42,787 bases of DNA from an uncultured Pelagibacteraceae bacterium (lineage in GTDB: Bacteria > Pseudomonadota > Alphaproteobacteria > Pelagibacterales > Pelagibacteraceae), in contig CACGUE010000009.1 of assembly GCA_902576115.1 (NCBI GenBank), positions 1 through 42,787 of the forward strand. The letters are read 5' to 3'. The position numbers and the translations under genes are program-made. Shown piece after piece: positions 17,415 through 25,876 of this stretch. Under the pieces are notes generated by a model. The model had not been told where the DNA came from, did no database searches, and worked only from the letters and a program-made list of their open reading frames with translations. Every line of letters starts with the position of its first letter. Position 1 is the stretch's first letter.

Positions 17415-18103
17415 AAATTAAAACAGCAATAATTTTATGCGCAGGATTTGGAAAAAGATTAATGCCATTAACTGAGAAAACACCAAAACCACTCTTAAAA
17501 ATTAATGAGATTAGCTTATTAGAAAATACTATAAACTTGATAAAAGTATTAGAAATAAAATCTTTAAAAATTAATACTTTCTATTTAAGTGGTAAAATAA
17601 AAGATTTCATTTTTTCAAATAATTTTGGTTTAGAAATTCAAATTATAGAAGATGGTCAAGAAATATTAGATACAGGAGGCGGTCTTTTAAATATAGTAAA
17701 TAATTCAGTTGAAACAGATTTTATAGTTTTTAATCCTGATACAATTTGGAACGCTGAATATGCAAATGAAATTAAGAAGATGGAAAATATATATTTTAAA
17801 AATAACTTAGAAAATATTTTAATGGTTGTAAAAAAAGATTTAAGCTTTGATAAAAGATTTAAAGGCGATTTTTCTATGGATGGCAATAATTTAAAAAAGA
17901 ACAATAATAAAAATTACATTTATACAGGGTGTCAAATTATAAATAAAAAAATATTTAAAAATTTATCAAAAAAAATATTTTCAATGAATGAGATTTGGGA
18001 TAATTACATCAAAAAAAAAAATTTGTATGGTTTCGAGAGTGGTATTGAGTTTCTTCATTTAACTGATAAAGATATTTATGAAAAACTTCTTCAAAAAGGT
18101 TAG
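17411..18103 (+). CDS. murU: MurU-like sugar-1-phosphate nucleotidyltransferase
   Basis: Nucleotidyltransferase of 230 residues with the signature AAILCAGFGKRL-type loop (here AIILCAGFGKRLMPLTEKTPKPLL) at the N-terminus, of which the GxGxRL and KPLL parts bind the nucleotide and phosphate. IIEDGQEILDTGGGL near residue 78 and VFNPDTIWN near residue 103 follow the MurU/mannose-1-phosphate guanylyltransferase pattern; the Asp in NPD is the metal ligand. In Pseudomonas and alphaproteobacteria MurU activates MurNAc-1-phosphate with UTP. The four-base ATGA overlap with the AmgK-like kinase supports that role. It converges on gpmA, overlapping it by four bases at the 3' ends. Confidence 0.83.
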   Translation: MKIKTAIILCAGFGKRLMPLTEKTPKPLLKINEISLLENTINLIKVLEIKSLKINTFYLSGKIKDFIFSNNFGLEIQIIEDGQEILDTGGGLLNIVNNSVETDFIVFNPDTIWNAEYANEIKKMENIYFKNNLENILMVVKKDLSFDKRFKGDFSMDGNNLKKNNNKNYIYTGCQIINKKIFKNLSKKIFSMNEIWDNYIKKKNLYGFESGIEFLHLTDKDIYEKLLQKG

Positions 18104-18810
18104 AATTTAATTAAATCCCTAGATCTACTCTGATCTAGGTATTTAGCATCTTTGATATTCTTTTTTTCAAATTTCAAAAGTAGAGGATTTCCTGTTGGTA
18201 TTTCAAGTTTAGAAATTTCATTGTCATCAATTTTAAATAAATATTTTAAAAGTGATCTAATAGAATTACCATGAGCAGATATAATTATATTATCCTGCAA
18301 ATTTTTTTCTATGTTTTCAACAAAATAGGGCACAACCCTTTCATAAGTATCTTTGAGAGACTCTGTATCTGGAATTAGGTTACGGGGTATATCATTGTAA
18401 ATACTTATATTTTTTGGATGATATGGACTATTTGTATTCAACGGTTTTGGTGGATTATCCCAAGATCTTCTGAATTTGTGAACTTCTTCTTCTCCTAATT
18501 TTTTTCTCATTTCATCTTTGTTTAATCCTGTCAGCGATCCGTAGTGCCTTTCATTTAATTGCCAGGCCTTAATCATATTATCTGGTTTAACTCTGATTGT
18601 ATTTAAAATGAGTTTTAAAGTATCAATCGATCTTAGTTGATAAGAAGTATAAAAATGTTTGATTTCTAAATTTAATTTTTTTATTAACTCTCCAGCTTTA
18701 CAGGCTTCCAATTTTCCTTGTGGTGCAAGCTCAACATCGACCCATCCTGTAAATTTATTTTCTAAATTCCATTCGCTTTGTCCATGTCTAACAAGTATTA
18801 AGTGACTCAT
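18100..18810 (-). CDS. gpmA: 2,3-bisphosphoglycerate-dependent phosphoglycerate mutase
   Basis: Glycolytic/gluconeogenic enzyme interconverting 3- and 2-phosphoglycerate. The phosphohistidine motif LVRHGQSEWN is at residues 5-14, followed by NKFTGWVDVELAPQGKLEA. The acid residue lies in NERHYGSLTGLNKDE, and the second catalytic His is in ISAHGNSIRSLLKYL near residue 181. At 236 residues it fits the dPGM family. In many alphaproteobacteria the addA/addB genes follow murU; here gpmA lies there on the opposite strand. Confidence 0.96.
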   Translation of the reverse strand: MSHLILVRHGQSEWNLENKFTGWVDVELAPQGKLEACKAGELIKKLNLEIKHFYTSYQLRSIDTLKLILNTIRVKPDNMIKAWQLNERHYGSLTGLNKDEMRKKLGEEEVHKFRRSWDNPPKPLNTNSPYHPKNISIYNDIPRNLIPDTESLKDTYERVVPYFVENIEKNLQDNIIISAHGNSIRSLLKYLFKIDDNEISKLEIPTGNPLLLKFEKKNIKDAKYLDQSRSRDLIKF

Positions 18811-18836
18811 TTATGAATATTTAATATAAATTAACT

Positions 18837-19000
18837 ATGAATTACATAAAGCAATTTTTTTATCTGTCTAATGATGTTTTATTCATTCATCTTATTTGTA
18901 TTTCTATCATTTTAGAAATTCTACACTTAATTATTCAGAAAGAGGATTTGAATTAGGCGATTTGTTTGGTAATATAATAGGTATACTTATATCATTTTAA
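18837..19000 (+). pseudogene. Frameshifted, N-terminally truncated VanZ-like remnant
   Basis: The stretch encodes MNYIKQFFYLSNDVLFIHL and continues to EILHLII in one frame, then stops after KEDLN. From about 18936 another frame reads SERGFELGDLFGNIIGILISF and ends at a TAA at 18998-19000. Restoring one C at 18935/18936 makes HLIIPERGFELGDLFGNIIG, which matches the VanZ-family pattern (E..H..IP.R.FE..D...N..G). The joined product would be only about 55 residues, shorter than the 100-120 or so expected for a small VanZ protein, so the N-terminus also seems lost. The family is a membrane protein of unclear housekeeping role. A sequencing or assembly error could also explain the single-base break. 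Confidence 0.62.
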
Positions 19001-19032
19001 GTTTTTAAAATAATTTATAAAGGTAGATTGCA

Positions 19033-19341
19033 ATGAGTTCATTCGATGAAAGAAAAAAGGGTTTTGAAAAAAAATTTGCTCATGATGAGGAAAAACAATT
19101 TAAAATTAATGCAAGAAAAAATAAATATTTAGGAGAGTGGGCCTCACAAATTCTGGGATATGATGAGGAAAAAAAAAATCAATATATTCAAGATGTAATC
19201 AAAGCAGATTTTGCTGAGGTAGGTGATGAAGATGTTTATAGAAAGCTTTATGGAGATTTAAAAGACAAAAATATATCCGAAGATCAAATTAGAAAAAAAA
19301 TGCAAGAATGTAATGAAAAAGCAACTACCGAAGTTAGTTAG
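19033..19341 (+). CDS. DUF1476 protein, ATPase inhibitor zeta subunit
   Basis: A small soluble protein of 102 residues matching DUF1476, the alphaproteobacterial zeta subunit that inhibits ATP hydrolysis by the F1-ATPase. Family features are the N-terminal FDERKKGFEKKFAHDEEK, in which the inhibitory N-terminal segment lies, and the following NKYLGEWASQILGY and DFAEVGDEDVYRKL segments, predicted as a helical bundle. AAAGGTAG lies upstream as a plausible ribosome site. The final codons overlap the nuclease gene by 29 bases. Function is taken from the characterised Paracoccus protein family. Confidence 0.9.
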   Translation: MSSFDERKKGFEKKFAHDEEKQFKINARKNKYLGEWASQILGYDEEKKNQYIQDVIKADFAEVGDEDVYRKLYGDLKDKNISEDQIRKKMQECNEKATTEVS

Positions 19342-19825
19342 TTTTTTATTTTTATTTACATTTGTAGCAACAAATTATTTACTATCAGAAATAATCCTAA
19401 TTTCAGATAATATTAAAATAATTGATGGTGATACAATTTTATTAGATAATAAAAAAATTCGTTTTTCAGGAATAGATGCTCCAGAAACTAAATTTAAAGG
19501 AAAGCAACAGTTTTGCTTAAAAAATAAAAAAAAAATTAATTGTGGAAAAATTTCAAAAAATTCTCTCATAAAAAAAATTATAAATAAAAAATTAAAATGT
19601 CTAATCGAGCCCCAAAAAGACTATTTTGGTAGGTATTTAGGAGAGTGTTTTATCAATAATGAGAGTGTTTCAGCTTATATGGTAAGAAATGGATTAGCCT
19701 TCGACTATCCAAAATATTCAAAAAAAAAATATTCTAAAGATCAAATTTATGCAAAAAACAATAAGTTAGGTTTATGGAGTATGGAATTTGATTATCCATG
19801 GATATGGAGAAAAAATAATAGATAA
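19313..19825 (+). CDS. Secreted thermonuclease-family (SNase-like) protein
   Basis: A staphylococcal-nuclease-like domain protein of 170 residues. A basic start and hydrophobic stretch (LVSFLFLFTFVATNYLLS) suggest a signal peptide or membrane anchor, so the enzyme would act outside the cytoplasm. The OB-fold nuclease motifs are visible: IKIIDGDTILL, then IRFSGIDAPETK with the catalytic Arg and Glu, and FGRYLGE with the second catalytic Arg. The later VRNGLAF and NNKLGLW segments are typical of the family. The gene overlaps DUF1476 by 29 bases. Relevant substrates (DNA/RNA as a phosphorus or nucleotide source) are an inference from the family. Confidence 0.85.
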   Translation: MKKQLPKLVSFLFLFTFVATNYLLSEIILISDNIKIIDGDTILLDNKKIRFSGIDAPETKFKGKQQFCLKNKKKINCGKISKNSLIKKIINKKLKCLIEPQKDYFGRYLGECFINNESVSAYMVRNGLAFDYPKYSKKKYSKDQIYAKNNKLGLWSMEFDYPWIWRKNNR

Positions 19826-19838
19826 TTTATATTAAACT

Positions 19839-20438
19839 GTGATTCTTTTTAGAAAGTTTTGTTTATTTTTTGGTCTATTATTTTTAATTGCTTGCTCATC
19901 GATACCTCAAAATACATCAGATGGCTGTTCAATATTTTCTGAGAGATATCTTTGGTATAAACACGCGAAAAAAACTGAAAAAAAGTGGGGAACACCAATC
20001 AACTTACAATTAGCAATAATAAAAATGGAATCCGACTTTGATTGGCTTGCTAAGCCTGCGCGACAAAAATTATTTAAAGTTATACCTTATAAAAGACCTT
20101 CCAGTTCATTTGGATACTCACAAGCTATTAAAGGTACTTGGAAACAATATAAAGATGAGACTGGAAATAAATATGCTTTAAGAACTAGATTTAAAGATAG
20201 TGTTGATTTTATCGGCTGGTATACAAATAAAACAGAAAAAATTTTAAAAGTTTCAAAAAAAGATGCTTTCAGACAATATATTGCTTATCATGAAGGCTGG
20301 GGAAATTATAAAAATTATAAAAGTAATCAGAAAGTTGTTGTATTGGCAAAAAAAGTAGAGGGATATTCAAATAAATTCAAGAAACAGCTTAATAAATGTA
20401 GTCAATCTTTAACAACTAAAAAATATATTATTTTTTAA
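19839..20438 (+). CDS. Lytic-transglycosylase-like lipoprotein
   Basis: Predicted outer- or inner-membrane lipoprotein of 199 residues. The start is GTG at 19839, and a lipobox FLIACSS places the lipidated Cys at residue 19. The remaining domain resembles SLT-type lysozyme folds: a catalytic-type Glu in AIIKMESDFDW near residue 66, SSFGYSQAIKGTWKQY near residue 92, and AYHEGWGNYKNY near residue 151, corresponding to the ES, GYxQ and AYxxG motifs. It would cleave peptidoglycan glycan strands. Similar alphaproteobacterial proteins are often annotated as lipoproteins of unknown function. Its 3' end overlaps the RND transporter on the opposite strand by 11 bases. Confidence 0.75.
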   Translation: MILFRKFCLFFGLLFLIACSSIPQNTSDGCSIFSERYLWYKHAKKTEKKWGTPINLQLAIIKMESDFDWLAKPARQKLFKVIPYKRPSSSFGYSQAIKGTWKQYKDETGNKYALRTRFKDSVDFIGWYTNKTEKILKVSKKDAFRQYIAYHEGWGNYKNYKSNQKVVVLAKKVEGYSNKFKKQLNKCSQSLTTKKYIIF

Positions 20439-23400
20439 TCAATTGCTTTTCTAGCTCCAGATCTACTGCATCTATTCTCTTTGTGTTTTTTGCTAGTGTT
20501 AAATACATAGTTGGCGTTACATATAATGTAAAGAATGTAGAAATAATCATTCCACCAAAGATTGTTGATCCAACTGCTAATCTAGATGCTTCACCTGCGC
20601 CCGGACCTATGTTACCTACTATAAGAGGTAACATTGCAATCATGGTGCTTAATGAAGTCATTATAATTGGTCTTATTCTTAATTTACAAGCTTCCATCAA
20701 TGCTTCCTCAATTTTTGCACCTGTTGTTCGAATTTGGTTAGTATAGTCAACGATAAGAATACTATTTTTAGTGGATATACCGATTAATATAATCAAGGCG
20801 ATTTGTGAAAATATATTTATCGAACTATTCAGAAATAAAATGAATACAAGACCTCCAAAAACTGCAAGAGGCACAGTCAATATAATAATAAAAGGATGAA
20901 CAAACGAATTAAAAGTAGCAGCCATTACTAAATATGCAGTTATTAATGCCAAAGCAAAAATAAGAAATATTTCGTTACTAGTCTCTTTTAGTTCTTCGGA
21001 CTTACCTTTCCAAGTTATTTGATTTTGAGGAGCAACTCTCAACATTACGTCTTCTAAATATTTTATAGCTTCAGACAATGTATATTCTTCAGATAAAGCT
21101 GCCGATATAGTTACTGCTCGTTGTCTATTATATCTAGGTAATGATTCAGCGGTTCCTTTCTCTTCAAATTCTACCAAACTTGCAACAGACACTAATTTTC
21201 CTGTAGTTTCAGATCTTACAAAAATCTTTGATAAGCCATCTTTATCTCTTCTATCTGCTAAATACTGCTGAAGAATAATGGGGTATTCTCTTCCTTCTTT
21301 ATTATATGTTGTAACCCTCTTTCCACCGTATAATGTTTCGAGAGTTCTACCAATATTTTCTATTGAAACTCCTAAATCATTTGCTCGATTTTTATTTGTG
21401 ATTAATTTTACTTCAGGTTTATTTTTTGTGTAATCACTTTCAATTCTAAACATATTTCTATTTCTTCTTAGTTCTCTTAAAACTTGACTTTGAATTTGTT
21501 CTAACTCTTCATAACTTGTTCCATAAATCACCATTTGAACTGGTTTATTATAGCTAGAAACTCTTATAGATTGAGGTGATATAGGAAACGCAAACGTTTC
21601 AGGCACACTAACAACTTGTCCAATAGCTTCTCTTAAAACAACTTGTGTACTCTTTTCTCTATTTTTCCATTCATCTAAAAGTGCAATTATAATAAAGGTA
21701 TTATATGAAGTTGCGGACTTACCAAAACCAGGTACTCTCATAATTAATCTTTGGTAAGGGCTGTCTTCTGCTTGTAACAATTTTAATATTCTTCCCTCAA
21801 TTATTTGAGCTTTTTCTTGTGTGTACTCGAATGAACTTCCTTCATCTGTAGAGCCAATTATTAAATAGGCTCCTCTATCTTCTAATGGTATCAATTCTTT
21901 TTTAGTAAAGTTAAATAAATAAACTGAAGCTGCAATTAATAGAATTATAAATATTGAAATTGTTTTCTGTTTATTAATCCAAAATTTTAAGGTGTCAGTA
22001 TAAAATTCTGTAAAAGATTTAAATCCATTATTGAATTTTTTTACAAAAAAATTAATTTTTTCTTTTTTATTTAAAAATTTACTTCCTAACATTGGTGAAA
22101 GTGTTAAAGCCACAAATGAAGAAACAACTATTGAGAAAGATAGTGCTATTGCAGTTTCTTTAAACAAGGTACCAGCTATACCTTCGATAAAAATTAAAGG
22201 TAAAAAAACTGCAACTAAAATTAAAGTTGTAGCAATTATCGCAAATGTTATTTGTCTTGAGCCTTTATAAGCAGCTACAAGTGGCGTTTCTCCTTTTTCA
22301 ATTCTTGTATAAATTGCATCTGTCATTATTACAGAATCATCAGTTATTATTCCTATTGCTAAAATAAAACTTAGGAGAACAAATATATTTATTGAAAGAT
22401 CAAATATATATAAACCTAAAAACGAACCAATTAAACTTACTGGCAAAGCTACAGCTGGTACAATTACAGCTTTTAAGTTTCCTAAAAACAAGTAAATTAT
22501 TACCACGACCAAAATAAAAGCAATAATTAAACTTTTATAAACTTCCTGAATTGCAGTTCCCACGTAAGTCGCTCTATTAAATGCTATTTCTAACTTTAAA
22601 CCATCTGGCAAAGATTGATTTAAAACGTTTATTTTTTCTTTAATTTGATTTGAAAGTTCTACTGTTGATGCTCCACTTTTAGCGTATATTCCAATCCCAA
22701 CTGTTTTTAAATTAGCTGCATTTTTTCTTTGAGCTTTAAATAAAGTTTTCTCAGAAACTGGACCTAGCTCAACATTTGCAATGTCAGAAAGGGTTGTAAC
22801 TTTATCTTTGTTTTTCTTAAGAGGAAGCTGCTTGATTGTTTCAATGTTAGAGTAAGACTTATCAATATTAAGAGTTAAATCTTTGTTACTGGCTTCTAAA
22901 GTTCCAGCGGGGATGTTTATATTTTCATTTCTTAATGCTCTCTCGACTTCCTGAATAGTAAGATTATTGGCTGCTAATTTGATAGGATCTACCCAAACTC
23001 TAACACTTAGCTCCCTTAATCCACCAACTAAAATTCTACCAACATTTGGTACACTCGAAAAGGCATCTATAAGATATCTTTCTGCATAATCACCCAAATC
23101 TAAATCATTCCAGGTTGGTGACGATAGCGCAACCCACATAGTAGTTGTAAAACCTGCTGCTTGTTTCAAAATTTGAGGTGGGTTTGCTTGATCTGGTAAA
23201 TTGTCCGCAACTCTTGATACTCTTTCTCTTATATCATTTGCTGCATCATCTAAATCTATATCTGTATTAAAATAAATATTTATTCTACTTCTTCCATTAA
23301 GCGAACTAGAGTCAATATTTTTAATTCCTTCCGCTCCCCCTATAACATCTTCAATTTTTTGTGTTATCTCTTCATCAACAATTTCAGCTGAGGCAGATTT

Positions 23401-23556
23401 ATAATCGGTTTGTACCTGTACCACTGGAGGCTGAATGCCATCTGGTAATTCCCTGACAGGTAATTCCCAGAATACAAAAATCCCAAAAATAATTAGTATC
23501 ATTGACATTACCCATGCAACAACAGGTCTTTTAATACTAACTTCAGTTATATACAT
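20428..23556 (-). CDS. RND-family efflux transporter permease (AcrB/HAE1-like)
   Basis: Inner-membrane proton-driven pump of 1042 residues, the usual size. The N-terminus (SIKRPVVAWVMSMILIIFG) is the first membrane helix; two large periplasmic loops and two groups of helices follow in the RND pattern. The proton-relay residues are present: the Asp pair in IGIITDDSVIMTDAI near residue 402, and the Lys in IGISTKNSILIVDYTNQ near residue 935. It is encoded downstream of its membrane-fusion partner with a 7-base gap. No outer-membrane TolC-like gene is in the window, so it would need one encoded elsewhere. Substrate cannot be told. Confidence 0.94.
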   Translation of the reverse strand: MYITEVSIKRPVVAWVMSMILIIFGIFVFWELPVRELPDGIQPPVVQVQTDYKSASAEIVDEEITQKIEDVIGGAEGIKNIDSSSLNGRSRINIYFNTDIDLDDAANDIRERVSRVADNLPDQANPPQILKQAAGFTTTMWVALSSPTWNDLDLGDYAERYLIDAFSSVPNVGRILVGGLRELSVRVWVDPIKLAANNLTIQEVERALRNENINIPAGTLEASNKDLTLNIDKSYSNIETIKQLPLKKNKDKVTTLSDIANVELGPVSEKTLFKAQRKNAANLKTVGIGIYAKSGASTVELSNQIKEKINVLNQSLPDGLKLEIAFNRATYVGTAIQEVYKSLIIAFILVVVIIYLFLGNLKAVIVPAVALPVSLIGSFLGLYIFDLSINIFVLLSFILAIGIITDDSVIMTDAIYTRIEKGETPLVAAYKGSRQITFAIIATTLILVAVFLPLIFIEGIAGTLFKETAIALSFSIVVSSFVALTLSPMLGSKFLNKKEKINFFVKKFNNGFKSFTEFYTDTLKFWINKQKTISIFIILLIAASVYLFNFTKKELIPLEDRGAYLIIGSTDEGSSFEYTQEKAQIIEGRILKLLQAEDSPYQRLIMRVPGFGKSATSYNTFIIIALLDEWKNREKSTQVVLREAIGQVVSVPETFAFPISPQSIRVSSYNKPVQMVIYGTSYEELEQIQSQVLRELRRNRNMFRIESDYTKNKPEVKLITNKNRANDLGVSIENIGRTLETLYGGKRVTTYNKEGREYPIILQQYLADRRDKDGLSKIFVRSETTGKLVSVASLVEFEEKGTAESLPRYNRQRAVTISAALSEEYTLSEAIKYLEDVMLRVAPQNQITWKGKSEELKETSNEIFLIFALALITAYLVMAATFNSFVHPFIIILTVPLAVFGGLVFILFLNSSINIFSQIALIILIGISTKNSILIVDYTNQIRTTGAKIEEALMEACKLRIRPIIMTSLSTMIAMLPLIVGNIGPGAGEASRLAVGSTIFGGMIISTFFTLYVTPTMYLTLAKNTKRIDAVDLELEKQLIKK

Positions 23557-23563
23557 GTATTAA

Positions 23564-24580
23564 TTATTTTTTATTTTCTTGTTTTTCAGAATTAGACTTT
23601 TTAAATATATTTAATTTTTGTAACCACACAAACATACCGTTCTTTTTTTCTTTTATATCTTTTTTCTTTTTTCCACCCCAACCAGATTTGTTTTGATTGG
23701 CTACTTTAGCACCCTTTTTTATAGGTCTTATTATTAAGTTTGGTCTGACTTTTTTTGTACCCTCAGCAACAACATTATCACCCATTTTTAGACCACTTAA
23801 AACTTCAACAAATCCCAGATATCTATCTCCAGTATCAATATTTGTTTTTATTGCTTTATTTTTTTCATCAACTTTATAAATAAATATATTATCACCTTCC
23901 ACGATTGTACTCGTATCTGGGATACTTAAGCTTTCTCTAGTATCATATTTTATTGAAATTTCTAAAAATGAGCCGGGCAAAATTTCACCAGATGTATTAT
24001 CCATTTTTATCCTTGTTGGTAATGATCTAGTATCCTCACTAATTCGACTGGCCAATGAATCAACTTCACCTTTATAAGTTTTATTTTTGTATCCAGAAAA
24101 TTTTATATCAACAGGTAAACCCACTTTAATAAATGGAACAAATATTTCAGGTATATCTACATCACAATAGATAATACTCGTATTTTCAAGATTAATTAAG
24201 ATTGAAGATTTTGAAACTTCGATGTCTTCTGAAAATTCTCTTTTTCCAATCGTTCCATCAAACTGAGCAGTAATTTTTCTATTTTTTAGCTCAGCAATTA
24301 CATCACCTTTTTTTACTTTTTGATTAAAGTTTATAGGTTTCAAAATTTCATATTTCTCAATTTTATAAGATTGAGTCTTAAATGGTCTTGCCGTTCCATA
24401 TGTACTTATTAAATTTTCAAAAATTCTATTTTCAGCTGCAGTAACAATTATTCCTGGAGGGGGTCTTTTACTAAATTTCTTCTTAAAATGATTTCCAATC
24501 ATTGTTCTACCAACAATTACTGTCGTTATAATTAAAAAGAAAATTACTATTATACTTGTAATTTTTGTTGATCTTTTCAT
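23564..24580 (-). CDS. RND efflux periplasmic adaptor (membrane fusion protein)
   Basis: Periplasmic adaptor of 338 residues linking the RND pump to an outer-membrane channel. A single N-terminal membrane helix (ITSIIVIFFLIITTVIVG) anchors it. The lipoyl/barrel-sandwich half-motifs FNQKVKKGDVIAEL and TAQFDGTIGKREF lie close together, with only a very short hairpin between them, so the long coiled-coil arm of AcrA-type adaptors is missing or tiny. The beta-barrel and the late GLKMGDNVVAEGTKKVRP segment complete the fold. The C-terminus ends in a Lys/Asn/Glu-rich tail of about 45 residues. It lies four bases from the sulfurtransferase stop and precedes the pump gene. Confidence 0.9.
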   Translation of the reverse strand: MKRSTKITSIIVIFFLIITTVIVGRTMIGNHFKKKFSKRPPPGIIVTAAENRIFENLISTYGTARPFKTQSYKIEKYEILKPINFNQKVKKGDVIAELKNRKITAQFDGTIGKREFSEDIEVSKSSILINLENTSIIYCDVDIPEIFVPFIKVGLPVDIKFSGYKNKTYKGEVDSLASRISEDTRSLPTRIKMDNTSGEILPGSFLEISIKYDTRESLSIPDTSTIVEGDNIFIYKVDEKNKAIKTNIDTGDRYLGFVEVLSGLKMGDNVVAEGTKKVRPNLIIRPIKKGAKVANQNKSGWGGKKKKDIKEKKNGMFVWLQKLNIFKKSNSEKQENKK

Positions 24581-24583
24581 ATT

Positions 24584-25396
24584 TTATATTTTACCATATT
24601 CAGCCCATGAACCATCATAAATGACTGGAAGATACTTATTATTTACTCGAGAATATGCAAGTGCCAAAACACATGCTGTGATCCCAGAACCGCATGAAAA
24701 CACAACATTTATTGGGTTATTTATAGACAAATCTTTAAAAAGAGAAGAAATTTCTGATTTACTTTTAAAAGTACAATCATCATTGATAAGCATTTTAAAA
24801 GGTAAGCAAATTGAATTAGGTATTGAGCCACTTCTCACATTTTTTCTTGGGTCCGGAGCAATTCCATCAAAACGATCTTTACTTCTAGCATCCACTAAAT
24901 CAAAATTTTTCTTTATTATATTTTGTTCAATCTGATCTTTACTCTTAACCATTTCACTATTTTCATTTGCTTTGTAGTTAGTTTTTTGGAAAATTTCATT
25001 ACTTGAAGAAGTTGTTCTCTTTTCTTTTTTCCACTTTTTAAAACCTCCATCTAAAACATGTACTTTCTTTTTATCATGGCCGAAGTAAATTAAATTAAAC
25101 CATACCCTACAAGCACTTAAAACATCAGAATTATCATAAATCACAATTTCGTCTTCGTTAGATATACCCATAGATGATAGTATATTTTCCCACGAACTAA
25201 TGTCCGTTAACATATGTGGTAAGTCAGTTGATTTGTTACAATTTTCGTCAATATCAAAATAAATTGCACTTGGTATATGCTCTTTATTAAATTCCTTTCT
25301 ACCACTTCTTTTTGTTCCTAGCATATGCCAGGAGCCATCGATTATTTTTACATTTGAAAGATTTTTTTCTAACCAATCAGTTGATATAAGCGACAT
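24584..25396 (-). CDS. sseA: 3-mercaptopyruvate/thiosulfate sulfurtransferase (two-rhodanese-domain)
   Basis: Cytoplasmic sulfurtransferase of 270 residues with tandem rhodanese domains. The first domain has STDWLEKNLSNVKIIDGSW and the conserved HVLDGGFKKW; the second has the active-site loop FSCGSGITACVLAL, where CGSG[IV]TA is the mercaptopyruvate-type signature rather than the CRKGVT-type of thiosulfate rhodanese. LVDARSKDRF near residue 167 starts the second domain. It overlaps msrA by one base, forming an msrA-sseA-adaptor-pump operon. The preferred sulfur donor is inferred from the loop. Confidence 0.9.
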   Translation of the reverse strand: MSLISTDWLEKNLSNVKIIDGSWHMLGTKRSGRKEFNKEHIPSAIYFDIDENCNKSTDLPHMLTDISSWENILSSMGISNEDEIVIYDNSDVLSACRVWFNLIYFGHDKKKVHVLDGGFKKWKKEKRTTSSSNEIFQKTNYKANENSEMVKSKDQIEQNIIKKNFDLVDARSKDRFDGIAPDPRKNVRSGSIPNSICLPFKMLINDDCTFKSKSEISSLFKDLSINNPINVVFSCGSGITACVLALAYSRVNNKYLPVIYDGSWAEYGKI

Positions 25397-25842
25397 TAGA
25401 AACTTTTTTCCAAATATTTTTGATGATAATCTTCTGCTTTATTATAATTTTTTGATTTTGATATTTTAGTAACGATTTTACCTTTGAATTTTTCGTTAAA
25501 TTCTTTCAACACTTTTTTAGCGATTTTATTTTGATTTTCGTCATGAACAAATATTTCACTTCTATACTGAGTACCTACATCTGGACCTTGCCTGTTTAAA
25601 GTAGTTGGATCGTGAAATTCAAAAAAGTTTCTTATTATTTCCTCATAAGAAATTTGAGTATTATCAAATTCAACCTTAACTACCTCTGCGTGATTAGTGT
25701 CACCATAACATACTTCTTTATAAGATGTCTTCTCAGTATTACCTCCACAATATCCAACCTCTGTATTTATTACTCCATCTAACTTGCTAAATTTTATTTC
25801 GGGTCCCCAAAAACATCCAAGTGCTAAAGTTGCTATTTCCAT
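25396..25842 (-). CDS. msrA: Peptide methionine sulfoxide reductase MsrA
   Basis: Repairs methionine-S-sulfoxide in proteins after oxidative damage. The catalytic motif GCFWG is at residues 9-13 with Cys10 as nucleophile, followed by GVINTEVGYCGG, and later GDTNHAEVVKVEFD and FFEFHDPTT, all diagnostic. GTQYRSEIF is present. At 148 residues it is short because it lacks the extra N- and C-terminal arms of E. coli MsrA; the only cysteines are 10, 32 and 45, so resolution cannot use the C-terminal Cys found in some homologs. It is the first gene of the minus operon and divergent from the EamA gene with a 34-base gap. Confidence 0.95.
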   Translation of the reverse strand: MEIATLALGCFWGPEIKFSKLDGVINTEVGYCGGNTEKTSYKEVCYGDTNHAEVVKVEFDNTQISYEEIIRNFFEFHDPTTLNRQGPDVGTQYRSEIFVHDENQNKIAKKVLKEFNEKFKGKIVTKISKSKNYNKAEDYHQKYLEKSF

Positions 25843-25876
25843 TGCTAAAAATTTTAATTAATCTAAAGTTATTATC

